DNA of 64,000 nucleotides from Epiperipatus broadwayi (lineage: Eukaryota > Onychophora > Udeonychophora > Euonychophora > Peripatidae): NCBI GenBank assembly GCA_028023455.1, contig JAQFVV010000445.1:434001-498000 (forward strand), in the 5' to 3' direction. The notes under the pieces are model-generated. The model saw only the letters and a program-made list of their open reading frames with translations, was not told the origin of the DNA and ran no database searches. A program made the translations under genes and the position numbers. Shown piece after piece: positions 12,283 to 23,089 of this stretch (positions are counted from its first letter, which is position 1; the number at the start of each line of letters is the position of its first letter).

Positions 12283-12450
12283 ATATAAATGGATATCTGT
12301 TTCATATATTTCAAATGCTCAAGATAAAATATAGAGACTTATATAATGTTTTATTTTGTATTCCACCTAATGTTAATGGTTCAAAAAAAATATCCTTGAA
12401 ACAAAAAAGTAATATTATATATCAAATTTTATATAAGTGCAAAGCTTCAT

Positions 12451-13190
12451 ATATATATATAGTATTAAGAAAAGATTAAAGGAGCCTCAACTGTTATATA
12501 AACATATAAAAAATAAGTTAGTCATGATTTAATAATTGCATATGTTTTCTTTGATCTTGAAAAACCATATGATTTATTTTGAATTTTGATCTGGAAATTA
12601 ATAAAAATGTTCATGAAGAGAGATTAATAATAAAAGAAAAATTAGATTGGAGATTTTGATAAAAAAAAGTAAAATATCATTAAATAATAGACAATGTAAC
12701 AACATTAAAATTCATGAAACTTGGGATATAATATAATAACATTTCCTTTGCTAAATTAAAATTTAAATAGTTTTCAGTTGAAGAACATGATGAAAATAAC
12801 TGAAAGTACTTCTGAGTTTTATTGTAGTTATTTGTAAGATATATTATCAATATGATACTTTTTTATTATTTATTATATATATATGTGAATTTAAGAACTT
12901 TATAGATGGAAATATTGGAAATTCCTGTACATTTGCAACATTTACATAGTGTAAAGACTTTTTATAATTAACATATATATATTATAGCTTACAAAAGAAG
13001 ACTAGGAATGTATCCATAAATGACTGCAATGCATAACTTATCAAAATAAATATATGATGGATTAAGCGATAATTGTGGCTATGCTCAGAGAGTTTCAAAT
13101 GTCATATGTCACAATAATAAGAACAATAAGAGTAAATATGAATAAACATTATTAAAGCAAATGTAACATTTAGTAAAATTTAAGAAGAGG
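12451..13190. other. AT-rich DNA
   Basis: No coding or structural signal beyond short AT runs. It may be further decayed Penelope-like sequence, but I cannot align it by eye. Confidence 0.4.
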
Positions 13191-13194
13191 AGAA

Positions 13195-13388
13195 TTAAGC
13201 ATCACATGATCACATTTCCTATACTAGCACATTATTGTTGATAAACAGAGCAAAACTCTCCATACAGTATTGCCACCTGTGCTAAACAGAGTAATCAATG
13301 GATTTTATGCACAAGCCTTCTGGCATCCATTGATTACTCTGTTTAGCACAGGTGGCAATACTGTATGGAGAGTTTTGCTCTGTTTTTA
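13195..13388 (-). mobile_element. Family B fragment, perfect hairpin (no ribozyme)
   Basis: The ATCACATGATCAC head is followed by a perfect inverted repeat with ~60-bp arms (13243-13302 and 13326-13385) around a ~23-bp loop. The arm sequence is the 3' tail of family B (TACTGTATGGAGAGTTTTGC). It carries no hammerhead core. The identity of the arms implies a recent snapback event or strong conversion. Confidence 0.8.
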
Positions 13389-13389
13389 G

Positions 13390-14478
13390 GAGGCGAATTC
13401 TCATACTCCTATAAATTATATTAGATCTTATTATCAGAAGCATATATCATTAAAGAGTTAGGATATATTAAAAATTTTCCACCTACAATACTTCTTTCAA
13501 TTATAAGACATCTAAAAACCATGACAAATATCTTACTATTATGATCAGAACAATCAAATTATTTTTATAAAAACAAAAGTATGTCTTATTATGTTTTATC
13601 AGAGTGATATTTCTAAAAACAATTTTGTTTTAAATTAAAATAATTTCTTTAACACTGTTCTGTAAATTAATATATCAGGGTCCTTTTAATTAATAGTATA
13701 ATTAATGTGAGTTTTATTCTTCTCTTTTAATTAAGGATTGTTAGACAAAGAATGAGATCCTAATAATAAGATAATGAGACATACCCTTACCCTTAAGATA
13801 AGGTCTCCCTAACTTACAATAATAATAATGACATCTGATTGGCTGTCAGTTATGTGTTGTAACGAGCGCTAGAGATTTGGCATCTCGATTTATTTCAATT
13901 TCCAACTATTGGCGCTTTGCAAATTAAAATATTAATAATAATAATAATTTTAACAATGAAAAAATAAACATGATACACTCTTAATTTAGAATAAAATAAC
14001 TTACTAGGAAAGCATTCATAAATAATGAGTGGATAAGGGATTTTAGGGTCACTCAATATACCATTCTAATACATCCTATAAAACTATTTTGAACTTGAAT
14101 CAAACAATTTCATCGTTTGAAATTATGATAAATCAAATCAATTTTCTAAATAAAATAACACGATTTCAATACAAAATCAGTGATCTTTACACAAATGAAA
14201 TTGATTATAGGCGATCATTTAATAATGAGTAAATAAAATAATTATTTTTAGATGTTTTTTTTTTTTTACATCTAAGATGCAATTATAATAAAGTGCCTTT
14301 CATGTTAAATAAAATGTGTTCATATATTCTCAATATATACAAATAAGAATAAATTTATAATAAACTTTATAATATTCAGATTTCTGGATAATATATAGAT
14401 GAATGATGATAAAAATTCAAAAAGAAAATTAGCAATAAAATTAACGTTTATTTTTGGCAATAAAGACACTTAACATAC
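13390..14478. other. AT-rich DNA
   Basis: No gene supported. A moderately GC-richer patch around 13800-13920 contains no recognisable motif. Direct AATAAT runs lie near 13930. Confidence 0.5.
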
Positions 14479-14490
14479 AAAACTCTAATG
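14479..14490 (+). repeat. 12-bp target-site duplication, left
   Basis: AAAACTCTAATG here is repeated at 15422-15433, on the far side of the 931-bp family B composite. The two flanks therefore derive from one insertion site. Confidence 0.85.
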
Positions 14491-14651
14491 TTAAACCACT
14501 AAACATCACATGATCATTATTTCTTATGCTAGCACATTACTGTTATTTAAACAGGCAAAACTCTCCATACAGTAGTGCCACTCAGTGCCAACCAGAGTAA
14601 TCAATAGATGCCAAAAGGCTTGTGCATAAAATCCCTATCTGGTGCCTATTC

Positions 14652-14710
14652 ATCCAATATCCCCAGACTAGGTTCTGGCTAGTGGTCATCATCAGTGAGA
14701 AGCTTTGGAT
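14652..14710 (-). ncRNA. Hammerhead ribozyme, family B, one core substitution
   Basis: Minus strand: outer helix I ATCCAA with TTGGAT, inner TTCTCA with TGGGGA, core CTGATGA (14695-14689), helix II TGAC-CACTA-GCCA (3 of 4 pairs), box GAA, helix III CCTAGT in place of ACTAGT, then C. Loss of A15.1 should damage activity. Confidence 0.75.
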
Positions 14711-15259
14711 ATGAGAGCACTGCACCCAGATCTTAGGATCTAATGCAACTCTCCAGCAGCCATCTTTTATCTCAACTACAAAATCATGAGATTGAAAACA
14801 CAATAATATTTTCAATCTAAGCTCAATAGCTTATATAATCATATGGGTCCAAACCCAGTTCAGTACCCATACATTTTGGTGTCTTTGGCTCTTTAACAAC
14901 CATAGCCACCACTATCCTATTAAGCAGGATTGGTGTTAAACCACTAAACATCACATGATCACTGTTTCTTATGCTAGCACATTACTGTTATTTAAACAGG
15001 CACAACTCTCCATATAGTAGTGCCACTTGGTGCCAACCAGAGTTATCAATAGATGCCAAAAGGCTTGTGCATAAAGGCACCAAAATGTATGTGTACTTAA
15101 CTGGGTTCAGAGCCATATGACTATATAAGATATTAAGCATAGATTGAAAATAGTATTGTGTTTTCAATTTTATTCTCATGGTTTTGTAGTTAAGTAGAGA
15201 TAAAAGGTGGTGGCTGGAGGGTTGCATTAGATCCTAAAATCTGAGTGCAGTGCTCTCAG

Positions 15260-15318
15260 ATCCAAATCTCTTCACTGATGAAGGCCACAAGCCAGAAACT
15301 AGTCTGGGGATATTGGAT
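15260..15318 (+). ncRNA. Hammerhead ribozyme, family B, near-intact
   Basis: Outer helix I ATCCAA (15260-15265) pairs with TTGGAT (15313-15318). Inner helix I TCTTCA pairs with TGGGGA over 6 positions including G-U pairs. Core CTGATGA is 15275-15281. Helix II is GGC-CACAA-GCC, flanked by an A-A opposition at the position that is G-C in canonical ribozymes. GAA is 15295-15297, helix III ACTAGT is self-complementary, and the cleavage triplet is GTC with the predicted cut at 15304/15305. Confidence 0.85.
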
Positions 15319-15433
15319 AAGTAGGCACTAGATAGGTATTTTATGCACAAGCCTTTTGGCATCCATTTATTACTCTGCTTGGCACTGAGTGGCACTACTG
15401 TATGGAGAGTTTTGCCTGTTTAAAACTCTAATG

Positions 15434-15955
15434 AATTAGAATGTTATCAAAGTAAATCATTTAAATACTCAATTCTACAATTCACTATGAAGGAAAAATA
15501 TAAATGTACTGTTTACCAATGAATGTATGAAAATAAAATAAATACTAAATAAAAATCATTATTAACTGGTTAATAAAATTTTCTGCAATATGAATATTAT
15601 AATAAGTCCTCAATTTTACAGCACAAACATTTCATTATATTGTCGCCTATGAATGTATTTAATATCTTTCAAATATCACTTATCAATTCAGCAATAAAAT
15701 TACTGTTTTTGTTGCTAAGTATAGAATTTTAATTTCTAAGTTAAATGCTTATAGGGTTTACATCCTGAAATTCTGGCAAAGCTTAGCAACGAGATCTACA
15801 CATCAAATCATTAACACCCTACACTCTGATTAATCAAGAGTGCAATTGAAATTAAGATGACATTAATTAGCACTAATAAAATATGTTAATTACTAAGATA
15901 AAATAATGGCAGTACACTGTCCATAGCTTTATATAAAAATACATTATAAATAAAT
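15434..15955. other. AT-rich DNA
   Basis: No coding, RNA or repeat signal that I can support. Confidence 0.4.
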
Positions 15956-16110
15956 CTTCATATACACTCTGGGCATAGGCACAGTCTTTTATTTTTAAAG
16001 TTGATACTTATGGGAGAGTGCAAAAAGATTTTAAAGGGCATCCTCTGAGGAGTTACTCCTTGTACATAATATTACATATGTATGCATGCTATATAAGTAA
16101 TAGATTATAT
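15955..16110 (+). repeat. Dispersed repeat, copy without tRNA-like part
   Basis: Shares CTGGGCATAGG, AAAGTTGAT.CTTATGGGAGAGTGCAAA and the AACTCCTT ... ATAATATTA ... GTGCTATATAAGTAA block with 16285-16530. Compared with that copy it lacks the ~100-bp tRNA-like segment. Confidence 0.8.
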
Positions 16111-16284
16111 TACAGTAAATTCTAAATTTATTTTGTATTTAACTGCAGTCGTTAAAAATGAGATTGTATCTTTTCTGCAGTAGATCTAATAGGTTTACAC
16201 AATTCAATTGATAAATTGTAACTTAGGCACTCAATAGATTGGGACCTTGTTTTTGGCGTGGTGGATAGAATCTAGTTTATCTAC

Positions 16285-16530
16285 ATATAAAATCTGGGCA
16301 TAGGTATACACTTTAAGTGTCATAGCATCGACCGGGACACGAACCCGCAACCCGGGCAACTGCCTGCAAGTGCAAGGTAGTCACGCTGATCTCTCGACCA
16401 CCAATGCAAGACACTTTTGCTCTTAAAGTTGATGCTTATGGGAGAGTGCAAAGAGATTTTAAAGTGTGTGCTCTGAGAATTAACTCCTTATATATAATAT
16501 TATATATGTACGTGTGCTATATAAGTAAGT
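16285..16530 (+). repeat. Dispersed repeat, copy carrying a tRNA-like segment
   Basis: Parallels 15955-16110 on both sides of an extra ~105-bp block (about 16312-16420) bounded by AAGTGTC and GACACTT, a perfect 7-bp inverted pair. Either a tRNA-derived SINE or tRNA pseudogene was inserted in this copy, or it was lost from the other. Confidence 0.75.
16325..16407 (-). tRNA. tRNA-like sequence (SINE head or tRNA pseudogene)
   Basis: On the minus strand the ends GCATTGG and TCGATGC pair over 7 positions (two wobbles) like an acceptor stem. A TGGTCGAGAGATC segment sits where the A box should be and GGTTCGTGTCC is a good B box. The T stem pairs 4 of 5. The anticodon-arm region (CTACC ... GGCAG) has an 11-base loop and no sensible anticodon, so it is not a working tRNA. 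The RNA polymerase III promoter boxes are its most credible function. Confidence 0.6.
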
Positions 16531-16534
16531 CGAT

Positions 16535-18870
16535 TACATTTTAATAATCAATTTTACACCACCACGTAGGCTGTACTTATTGAATTTTTTATTTGATCAG
16601 AAAGCTAAGTATCGCAATCATGTTTGTGCATATTTTAATGTCCAACACATACAGCATCTTATAATTCACAAATATTTTTAATACTTTTGGATACTATGAT
16701 GCATTTAGCCAAGGAATAAGAAGTTCAAATAATTTTTGTTCACAAAAATTATAATTCATAGATAAGTCGTTGCAAAATTGATCAGATTACATACAAATTT
16801 GAAACCAATAACTTTAGACTGTGTTAGCACATTTATATATAATAAAAAACACAATAGACTTTTGGAAAGATCGATATTAATAATACAAGGATTGTTATTA
16901 CAATTTACAGAAAGAATCTTAATTATACATAGTTGAAGTTAATGATGAAGAATAGTTTCTAATAGACTCTGCAAAATTACTCTCTATATTGTTAAATAGT
17001 CTGTATTTATTGAGAAGATAAAACATTTATATTTATAATCTACAATAAAAACTTTAAAGTTAATATTATTAGGGTTAGGGTTGAAGATAAAGTTAGCTTT
17101 ACTGATGTTTGTGGTAATCATGTAAAGTATATACAAGATTATTCATAAAGAAAAAACAATCTTATTCATAAAGAAACTGAATACTTCTAATATCTGCAAA
17201 CTTAGAAAAGCATCCTAGAACAATGTTCGAAATGTCAATATTTTCTGTTATCTTCCTCTAGTTGTTTGATTTAATTTAATTTTTTAGCCCCCAGATAGAG
17301 TTTATTAAAAAATTGTGTATAATACTATGAATATTTTTTAATAAATCAAATTAAATATAATGCTATACAACATTATATTAAAAGAACATAATTTAAAAAC
17401 TTACTATAATTATGCATTCTATCAAAAATGTATAAATAAACAATCTTGAAAATATAAAAAAATTTAAAATAAACATATTTAAAACAAATACTTTAAAAAA
17501 TAAAAGCAATGTTATATTTCAAATGAATAATAACATATTGCTAATGAAAAACCTCGTGGGGTAATGAGTCGATGTTTATTATTTTTCTATGACCAATAAT
17601 TTGAATCCTGAGGCCCATGAAAATAATTTCAGATTTTCAATCAGGATTTTTTAGGCAATTAATCCCTAGATTATCTTCTTAGCTATTCAATCATTTGTTA
17701 GTGAATGAATGTCTAATTATTCTTAACTAATGACTAAAATATAAAAGAAAAACTGTTAATCTCACTCTGGTTAACCTGATGAGTAGTCTCTTCATTATTT
17801 TTCTGTGAGATATCAGATAAAGTATTTTATTTGCATACTGTATTGCAATAATGCTTCCGATATATAAAAAAAAAAAACTTATAGCAACATTTTATTAATT
17901 AAAAATAATATAACGAGATCAATTATGTTTAAATATATATATAATTTTGACTAAAATGGTCAATATTTTAGATTTAAAAAATTTCAAAACATTTACTATA
18001 TTAATATATTAATTTCTATTAATTAACCATTTGTATTAATGTGTAGTGCTAAGAAGAAATTAGAATGTCGAATTTCTTCTACTTTCATTTTATTGGAACC
18101 CATTTGTATTTATGAAGAATTATCATGCTGAAAGATGGACAAGTTTGCCTTAATAATTGAAACATAGCATAAGTTTATGTATAATTCACTGTTACTCTAA
18201 AATATTTCCGTAATATTTAGAATTGCTTTTAATAAAAATTCTCAACAATTTTTGTCTGCAGTTTGATTTTATAAATAATGACATTAATTTATTTTTAACT
18301 GAAAACAATAATTAATTATTTTTATTTAATACACAATTACTTTCATGTTATATAAATAATAATTACTATTTATAATTCATATCTTCAAAATATTTACATA
18401 TAATATACTATGTATATGGATGACTTTTTATTTCTATTTATTTTATTTATGACTCATTTCATTTTTTGTTCATTAGTTAGTCCATATCAAGAGGTTAATT
18501 TAAAGCTATCATGTTTTCTTTACAATATTATAGATATCTAATGTGAAATATTTGATATATATAATCTGCACTGTAGGAAGTTCAGTGCAATGTTTATATA
18601 ACTGCTTCATGATTATGTCAAAGCTCAACACTTTAACTTTCAGAGCCCAAATATCACATGATCTCTCAAATAAACAATTTGATAATTTTATTTTACATTT
18701 TAAACATATTAGAATTTTCAAAATATTTATTTTTATCTTAGTCTATTTGTAAATTTTCATCTAGAAATAAGTTACTTTACATTTTTATATAAATTTAATA
18801 TTTTAATGAATTAATATACTTCCCATTTATTAAATAATTTACATATATATAATGAATTAAATATTTCCAT
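16535..18870. other. AT-rich DNA
   Basis: Very AT-rich, no gene. The overlapping frames at 18509-18752 on the two strands are reciprocal shadows with no motif. Two and a half copies of TTAGGG near 17069 are too few to be a telomeric tract. Confidence 0.5.
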
Positions 18871-18877
18871 AGATTGT

Positions 18878-20065
18878 TATTATAATAAAAAATAAAAGTG
18901 ATGTGAAAATATCCATGTAAATAGAAATAACCTTTAATCTGTGATGTTACCAAGAAATAGTCAATTACTACTAATTGACAATCTCTGGAGCCAAACCAGT
19001 TTTTTCATTAAATCTGTAATAGCTCTTTTGTTTGAGTTTTTGTTGAAGTAAAATGGGTCCTCTTTTATTTCAAACCCAAGTTTTTATATGTATTTAAACC
19101 CAGAAAGCTATTTTTATAGTTGGAGAATGTGAAAGAACAGACTTTGTATTGACATTTTGCAAATAATATTTTTAACTTCTTCAGAAATTTATATACATTG
19201 AATTAAATATTTCCATGGATTATTATTATAATAAAAAATAGAAGTGATGTGATAATATATACATGTAAATAAAAATAACCTTTAATCTGCAATGTTACAA
19301 AGAAATTATCAATTACTACTAATTGACAATCCCTGAGATCAAAGCAGTTTTTTATCTTATAATAGCTATTTTGTTTGAATTTTTGTTGAAGTGAAAGGGA
19401 TCCTCTTTTACTTTAAACCCAAGTTCTTATATGGATTTAAACCAAAAAAAATTATTTTATAGGTGTGAAAATGTGAACGAATAGCATTTTTATATAGATT
19501 TAAAAAACTATTTTATAGATATGAAAATATGTAAGAATAGCATTTTTCTTGACATTTGGTAAGAAGACCCCATTTACTTCAACAAAAAACTCTAACAAAA
19601 AAGCTATTATATGTTCATGAAAAAATTGTTTTAGCCTTAGGGATTGTCAATTGATAACTTCTTGGTCATATCAAAGGATAAAGATTATTTCTATTTACAT
19701 GGATACTATCTCCTCATTCCTATTCTTTATTATAATAACAATCCATGGAAATATTTAATTCAACTTGTACAACTTTCTAGAAATGTTTGAAATATTATTT
19801 GCAGAATGACTAGAAAGAGGCTATTCTTTTACATTTTCACACCTATGGAAATAGCTTTCTGGGTTTAAATCCTTTTATAGAACTTGAGTTTGCTGTAAAA
19901 GAGAATCTATTTTACTTCAAAAAAACTCAAAAGAGCTATTATAAGTTTAATGGAAAAAACTGGTTTGGCCTGAGGCATTATCAATTAGTAATAATTGATA
20001 ATTCTTAGTAACATCAATAATTAAAAGTTATCTCTATTTACATGGATATTATCTCTTTGTTTCTA
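18878..20065. repeat. Head-to-head array of a ~330-bp repeat
   Basis: Two plus-orientation copies (about 18878-19150 and 19205-19500) are followed by two inverted copies (about 19555-19770 and 19840-20065). Shared landmarks are ATGTAAATA.AAATAACCTTTAAT, ATTACTACTAATTGACAATC, GTTTGA.TTTTTGTTGAAGT and TTTAAACCCA. The inverted copies carry the reverse complements in opposite order. The whole could fold into a hairpin several hundred bases long. I see no ribozyme core or protein motif in it. Confidence 0.8.
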
Positions 20066-20070
20066 TACTT

Positions 20071-20073
<3 letters not shown>

Positions 20074-20115
<42 letters not shown>
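20074..20115. repeat. (TA)n microsatellite
   Basis: Uninterrupted TA dinucleotides, about 21 units, directly after the head-to-head repeat array. Confidence 0.95.
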
Positions 20116-20118
<3 letters not shown>

Positions 20119-20530
20119 GAGAGTACATAAAAATATCACATAAGTATATATGATTAGTATATACAATATATTTTTTATAGTTGTCTTAATAAAATTAAGA
20201 CAAATTTCATTTCATTTCCTTTGTATTAGTTGCTAGGCTGTGACTTTATCTTGAGATTATCTCTATGTCAATGTCTTGATTAATAAATTTTATTAAAATG
20301 TGAGAGTATGTAAAACTATCACATAAATATATATGATTAGTATACATTATATTTTTATAGTTGTCTTAATAAAATTAAAACATTTGAAAATAATTATTTT
20401 TCATTCATTTATATAAAACTATTGTTTAAACTAATAAAACTCACTAACCAAGATGTTGACAGAGATAATTTCAAGGTCAAGGTACAGTCTAGCAACTAAT
20501 ACAAAGGCAATGAAATGAAATTTAATTATT
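20116..20530. repeat. Interleaved direct and inverted repeats
   Basis: An ~80-bp block (TATATATGATTAGTATA ... TATAGTTGTCTTAATAAAATTAA) occurs at about 20117-20198 and 20301-20380. A second block (TTTCATTTCATTTCCTTTGTAT ... GTTGCTAG) at about 20206-20290 is inverted at about 20441-20522 (CTAGCAACTAATACAAAGGC). This is a rearranged transposon or nested foldback of unknown family. Confidence 0.75.
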
Positions 20531-21017
20531 CTTTATTAATGTAATTAACAATTATAGAATGTAAAAATCATGAAAACCAAATGATATCTGCAATACTAGT
20601 TACCTAAAATTGATTCTACTATAAATATTGAATTACATAAATTATTAAGGAATTATATCTTTTGATGATGTACTAGGCACTATGTACACTAATTTTACTG
20701 TGTTTGAATATAAAATACTTTTAAAAGATAGATTGATAATTTGAACAATTTGCTTATTAATAAAAGTTTTATTAGAAAACAAATTCTAATATCAATCAAA
20801 TAGAAAAATAAATAACTTACTCTTTATTAATATTATTTGTAATTTCAAAATGAATTTATATATTTTTATTAATTAGAAAAGCTTATAAAATCATTCTAAT
20901 TTGGAATTCTGAAACAGATAAATGTCTTTAGAAAACATTTATTTACTCAAACTAAAATTAATTTAAGAAGATTATACCTATAAAATAATGCATTGTAAAT
21001 AAACACCACTTGCCATA

Positions 21018-21088
<71 letters not shown>

Positions 21089-22777
21089 GCTATAGTTTTA
21101 ACTGAAGATAAATGTAATACTTATCCCCATTGAAATGTCTACAGTTATATAAATTTCACCTATACAATTTAAATAAAACTCCAGTTGCTAATGAAATTAT
21201 TTGTGAAAGAAGATGTCAATATCATGCAAGAACAATGTTTTGGACTATCTTGATTGCCTCATTGATGATGAATGATCAAGGAATAAAGAACTTTATTCTT
21301 AACAAACATTACTTTGCAAATATGGAAATGAATAGGACAATTATATGAACTTTTATTAGAACATTATCTTCATGGATTGCCATTTAAAAATATTTAATTT
21401 TATTTCCTTTGTTACAAAATCTGTTTGCCATTGGAATAACTCATTTAAGAAAGACTAAATGCAGAGGAATAGAATATCATGAAGTCAAATATTTTTTTAA
21501 TATTTAATAAAATTTAGGGATTCTATGAAAGTGACTTGACTGAGGAACCAACTGAGATATGAACTGAGGTATAAAAGTAAACTTAATATGAAGGTAAGAT
21601 TTTATCTTCCTTTCTAATGGATTTATTTATAACATGACATAATTTTGTTGTTACTAATTTAATTAATTGATAATGTTTGTTATTAATTATGTAAATGACT
21701 AATATCTTGTATGAAAGATCTTATAATGTTTTAATGATGACTATATATAGAAATGGTTTCATAAAATTGGAATTCTCTCATACAGATTGCATAATAATAA
21801 ATGTAATTATAGGCTTGTGTTAATTTTATATAGAGCTGGTAGATGTCATTATGTATGCAGTATAGGTTATTTTTGTAATTAAAACATATTGAAAAGGGCA
21901 AAAATTTAAAATTTGCCAAAAAGAGCTTTTATATGTTATTTTTATGTGATATGATTATATGACTATATTACAGCTATTGTCATATATCATTTTGTTGTTA
22001 GATAAAGATATTTTATTATATCTAGGATTTATTATTAGATTGCATAATATAATATTACTATTTATTTGTATATGAATTAAATTAAGATTAGTTAGTTTAA
22101 CATTTTTATAATTTTTTTTGTAAATTATAAAAATCTGTTTATGTTATAAATTATCAGAATATCTTTGTGTTATGAGATACATGGCGAATAAGAAAGTATA
22201 ATAATTATTTAATATTATAAAATACTAGAGATGTAAGAAAACACTTATAGTAATTTTTCTTTTGCTATATTAAATAAATTTGAATTATTATTCATTAATA
22301 AATATTGTTAAAGTTTGTCTTCAATTTAAAGAAGTTTTTAATTTATTTATTCATTTTACGAAACAAAATAAAGTTAAATATATATATATAGATCCACATA
22401 CATGTATTATACTTATTTAATATCCTAATAACTTGATTAAAATGAATTTTAAAAATGTATTGAGATTATATTGAATACTACATTTACTGTAAAATTGATG
22501 GAAATCCCTGAAGAGAGTTAATTGTAATACTTACATTGAGTTTGAATTCTGAGCATAATGGAACAAATAATAAAGGTGAAGATTTTAATGATTTAGTTTA
22601 AATTGTGTTTATATTAAATATTTGAAATTAAATTATCCTATTTTAAATAAATTCAATTTCATATCATAATTACATCATTCCATTCATGGCATCATATACA
22701 AAGACCTTAAATCTGATTATAGTGAGATGCAACCACTTTGTTTCTTCTTTAGGGAAATATCCATGCCATTATAATAT
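20531..22777. other. AT-rich DNA with a long TA tract
   Basis: A (TA)n tract lies at 21020-21086. Short open frames at 21130-21348, 21731-21919 and 22686-22877 show no family motif, and the last one runs into the LTR. Nothing else is supportable. Confidence 0.5.
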
Positions 22778-23089
22778 ATATATTATAACATTTTCCATCT
22801 TGCTAGGCCTCTTGCGAATTACACCATCAATGAGATCAGCTTTTAATTTATTTGATCAGGGCACCAGGATTCTGTAAAAGAACCCACTGAAATCTGTCAA
22901 ATAATGTATCGCAAATTAAGAAGAAAAAATGTTTTCAAAAGACGGTATTAGATTTTACCGTAACGAAATTTTTTTTTAAATATTATTTTTCCTGGAACTT
23001 ATTAAATATATTGGCAAAGGTAAATTACATTTTAAAATCTTACTAAACTAATAATAAATTTAATAATAAACACTAATAAATATTATTAA

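Larger units (their letters stand above)
11412..12450 (+). pseudogene. Penelope-like reverse transcriptase remnant, interrupted
   Basis: A reading frame from about 11412 gives NKIYKIYADDFFFCGHEH, then VNYFMDDLNKLNSFKYKIKK and EQNKVIKYNL, which matches the catalytic Y-x-DD region of Penelope-like RTs and the following LN...I/Y-K-F... block. With small frame shifts it continues as RDDGLLNYKIK and IKSTSWHKMADL (compare the family's yRKPT ... S-x-HP...K block). After a 458-bp insertion it resumes at 12283 with DINGYLFHIFQMLK and later KQKSNIIYQILYKC, like the linker leading to the GIY-YIG region. Several stops and frame shifts make it dead. Family call is from motifs only. Confidence 0.65.
14491..15421 (-). 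mobile_element. Family B hammerhead composite (tandem plus inverted monomers)
   Basis: Two minus-strand units start with the same TTAAACCACTAAACATCAC head at 14491 and 14936, so the monomer is 445 bp. The second unit is cut short and joins, near 15060-15080, to a plus-strand unit that runs to 15421. Each unit has the order: a CCATATG.CTATATAAG region, a GATTGAAAATA..ATTGTGTTTTCAAT hairpin, GCATTAGATCCTAA.ATCT, hammerhead, TTATGCACAAGCCTT, TACTGTATGGAGAGTTTTGC and the TCATGTGATG tail. Families A and B share the CCATATG-TA-AG block upstream of the ribozyme, so they are related. The open frames at 14582-14815 and 14988-15227 lie inside this repeat and are not genes. Confidence 0.85.

Noticed and set aside
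14582-15227. Two minus-strand open frames
   Set aside because: They lie within family B repeat units, cross the ribozyme or tail, and are not conserved as frames in the other copies.
17069-17083. TTAGGG repeats
   Set aside because: Just over two units, not a telomeric array.
17778-17800. CTGATGA box
   Set aside because: No GAA box or helix II follows; a single heptamer occurs by chance.
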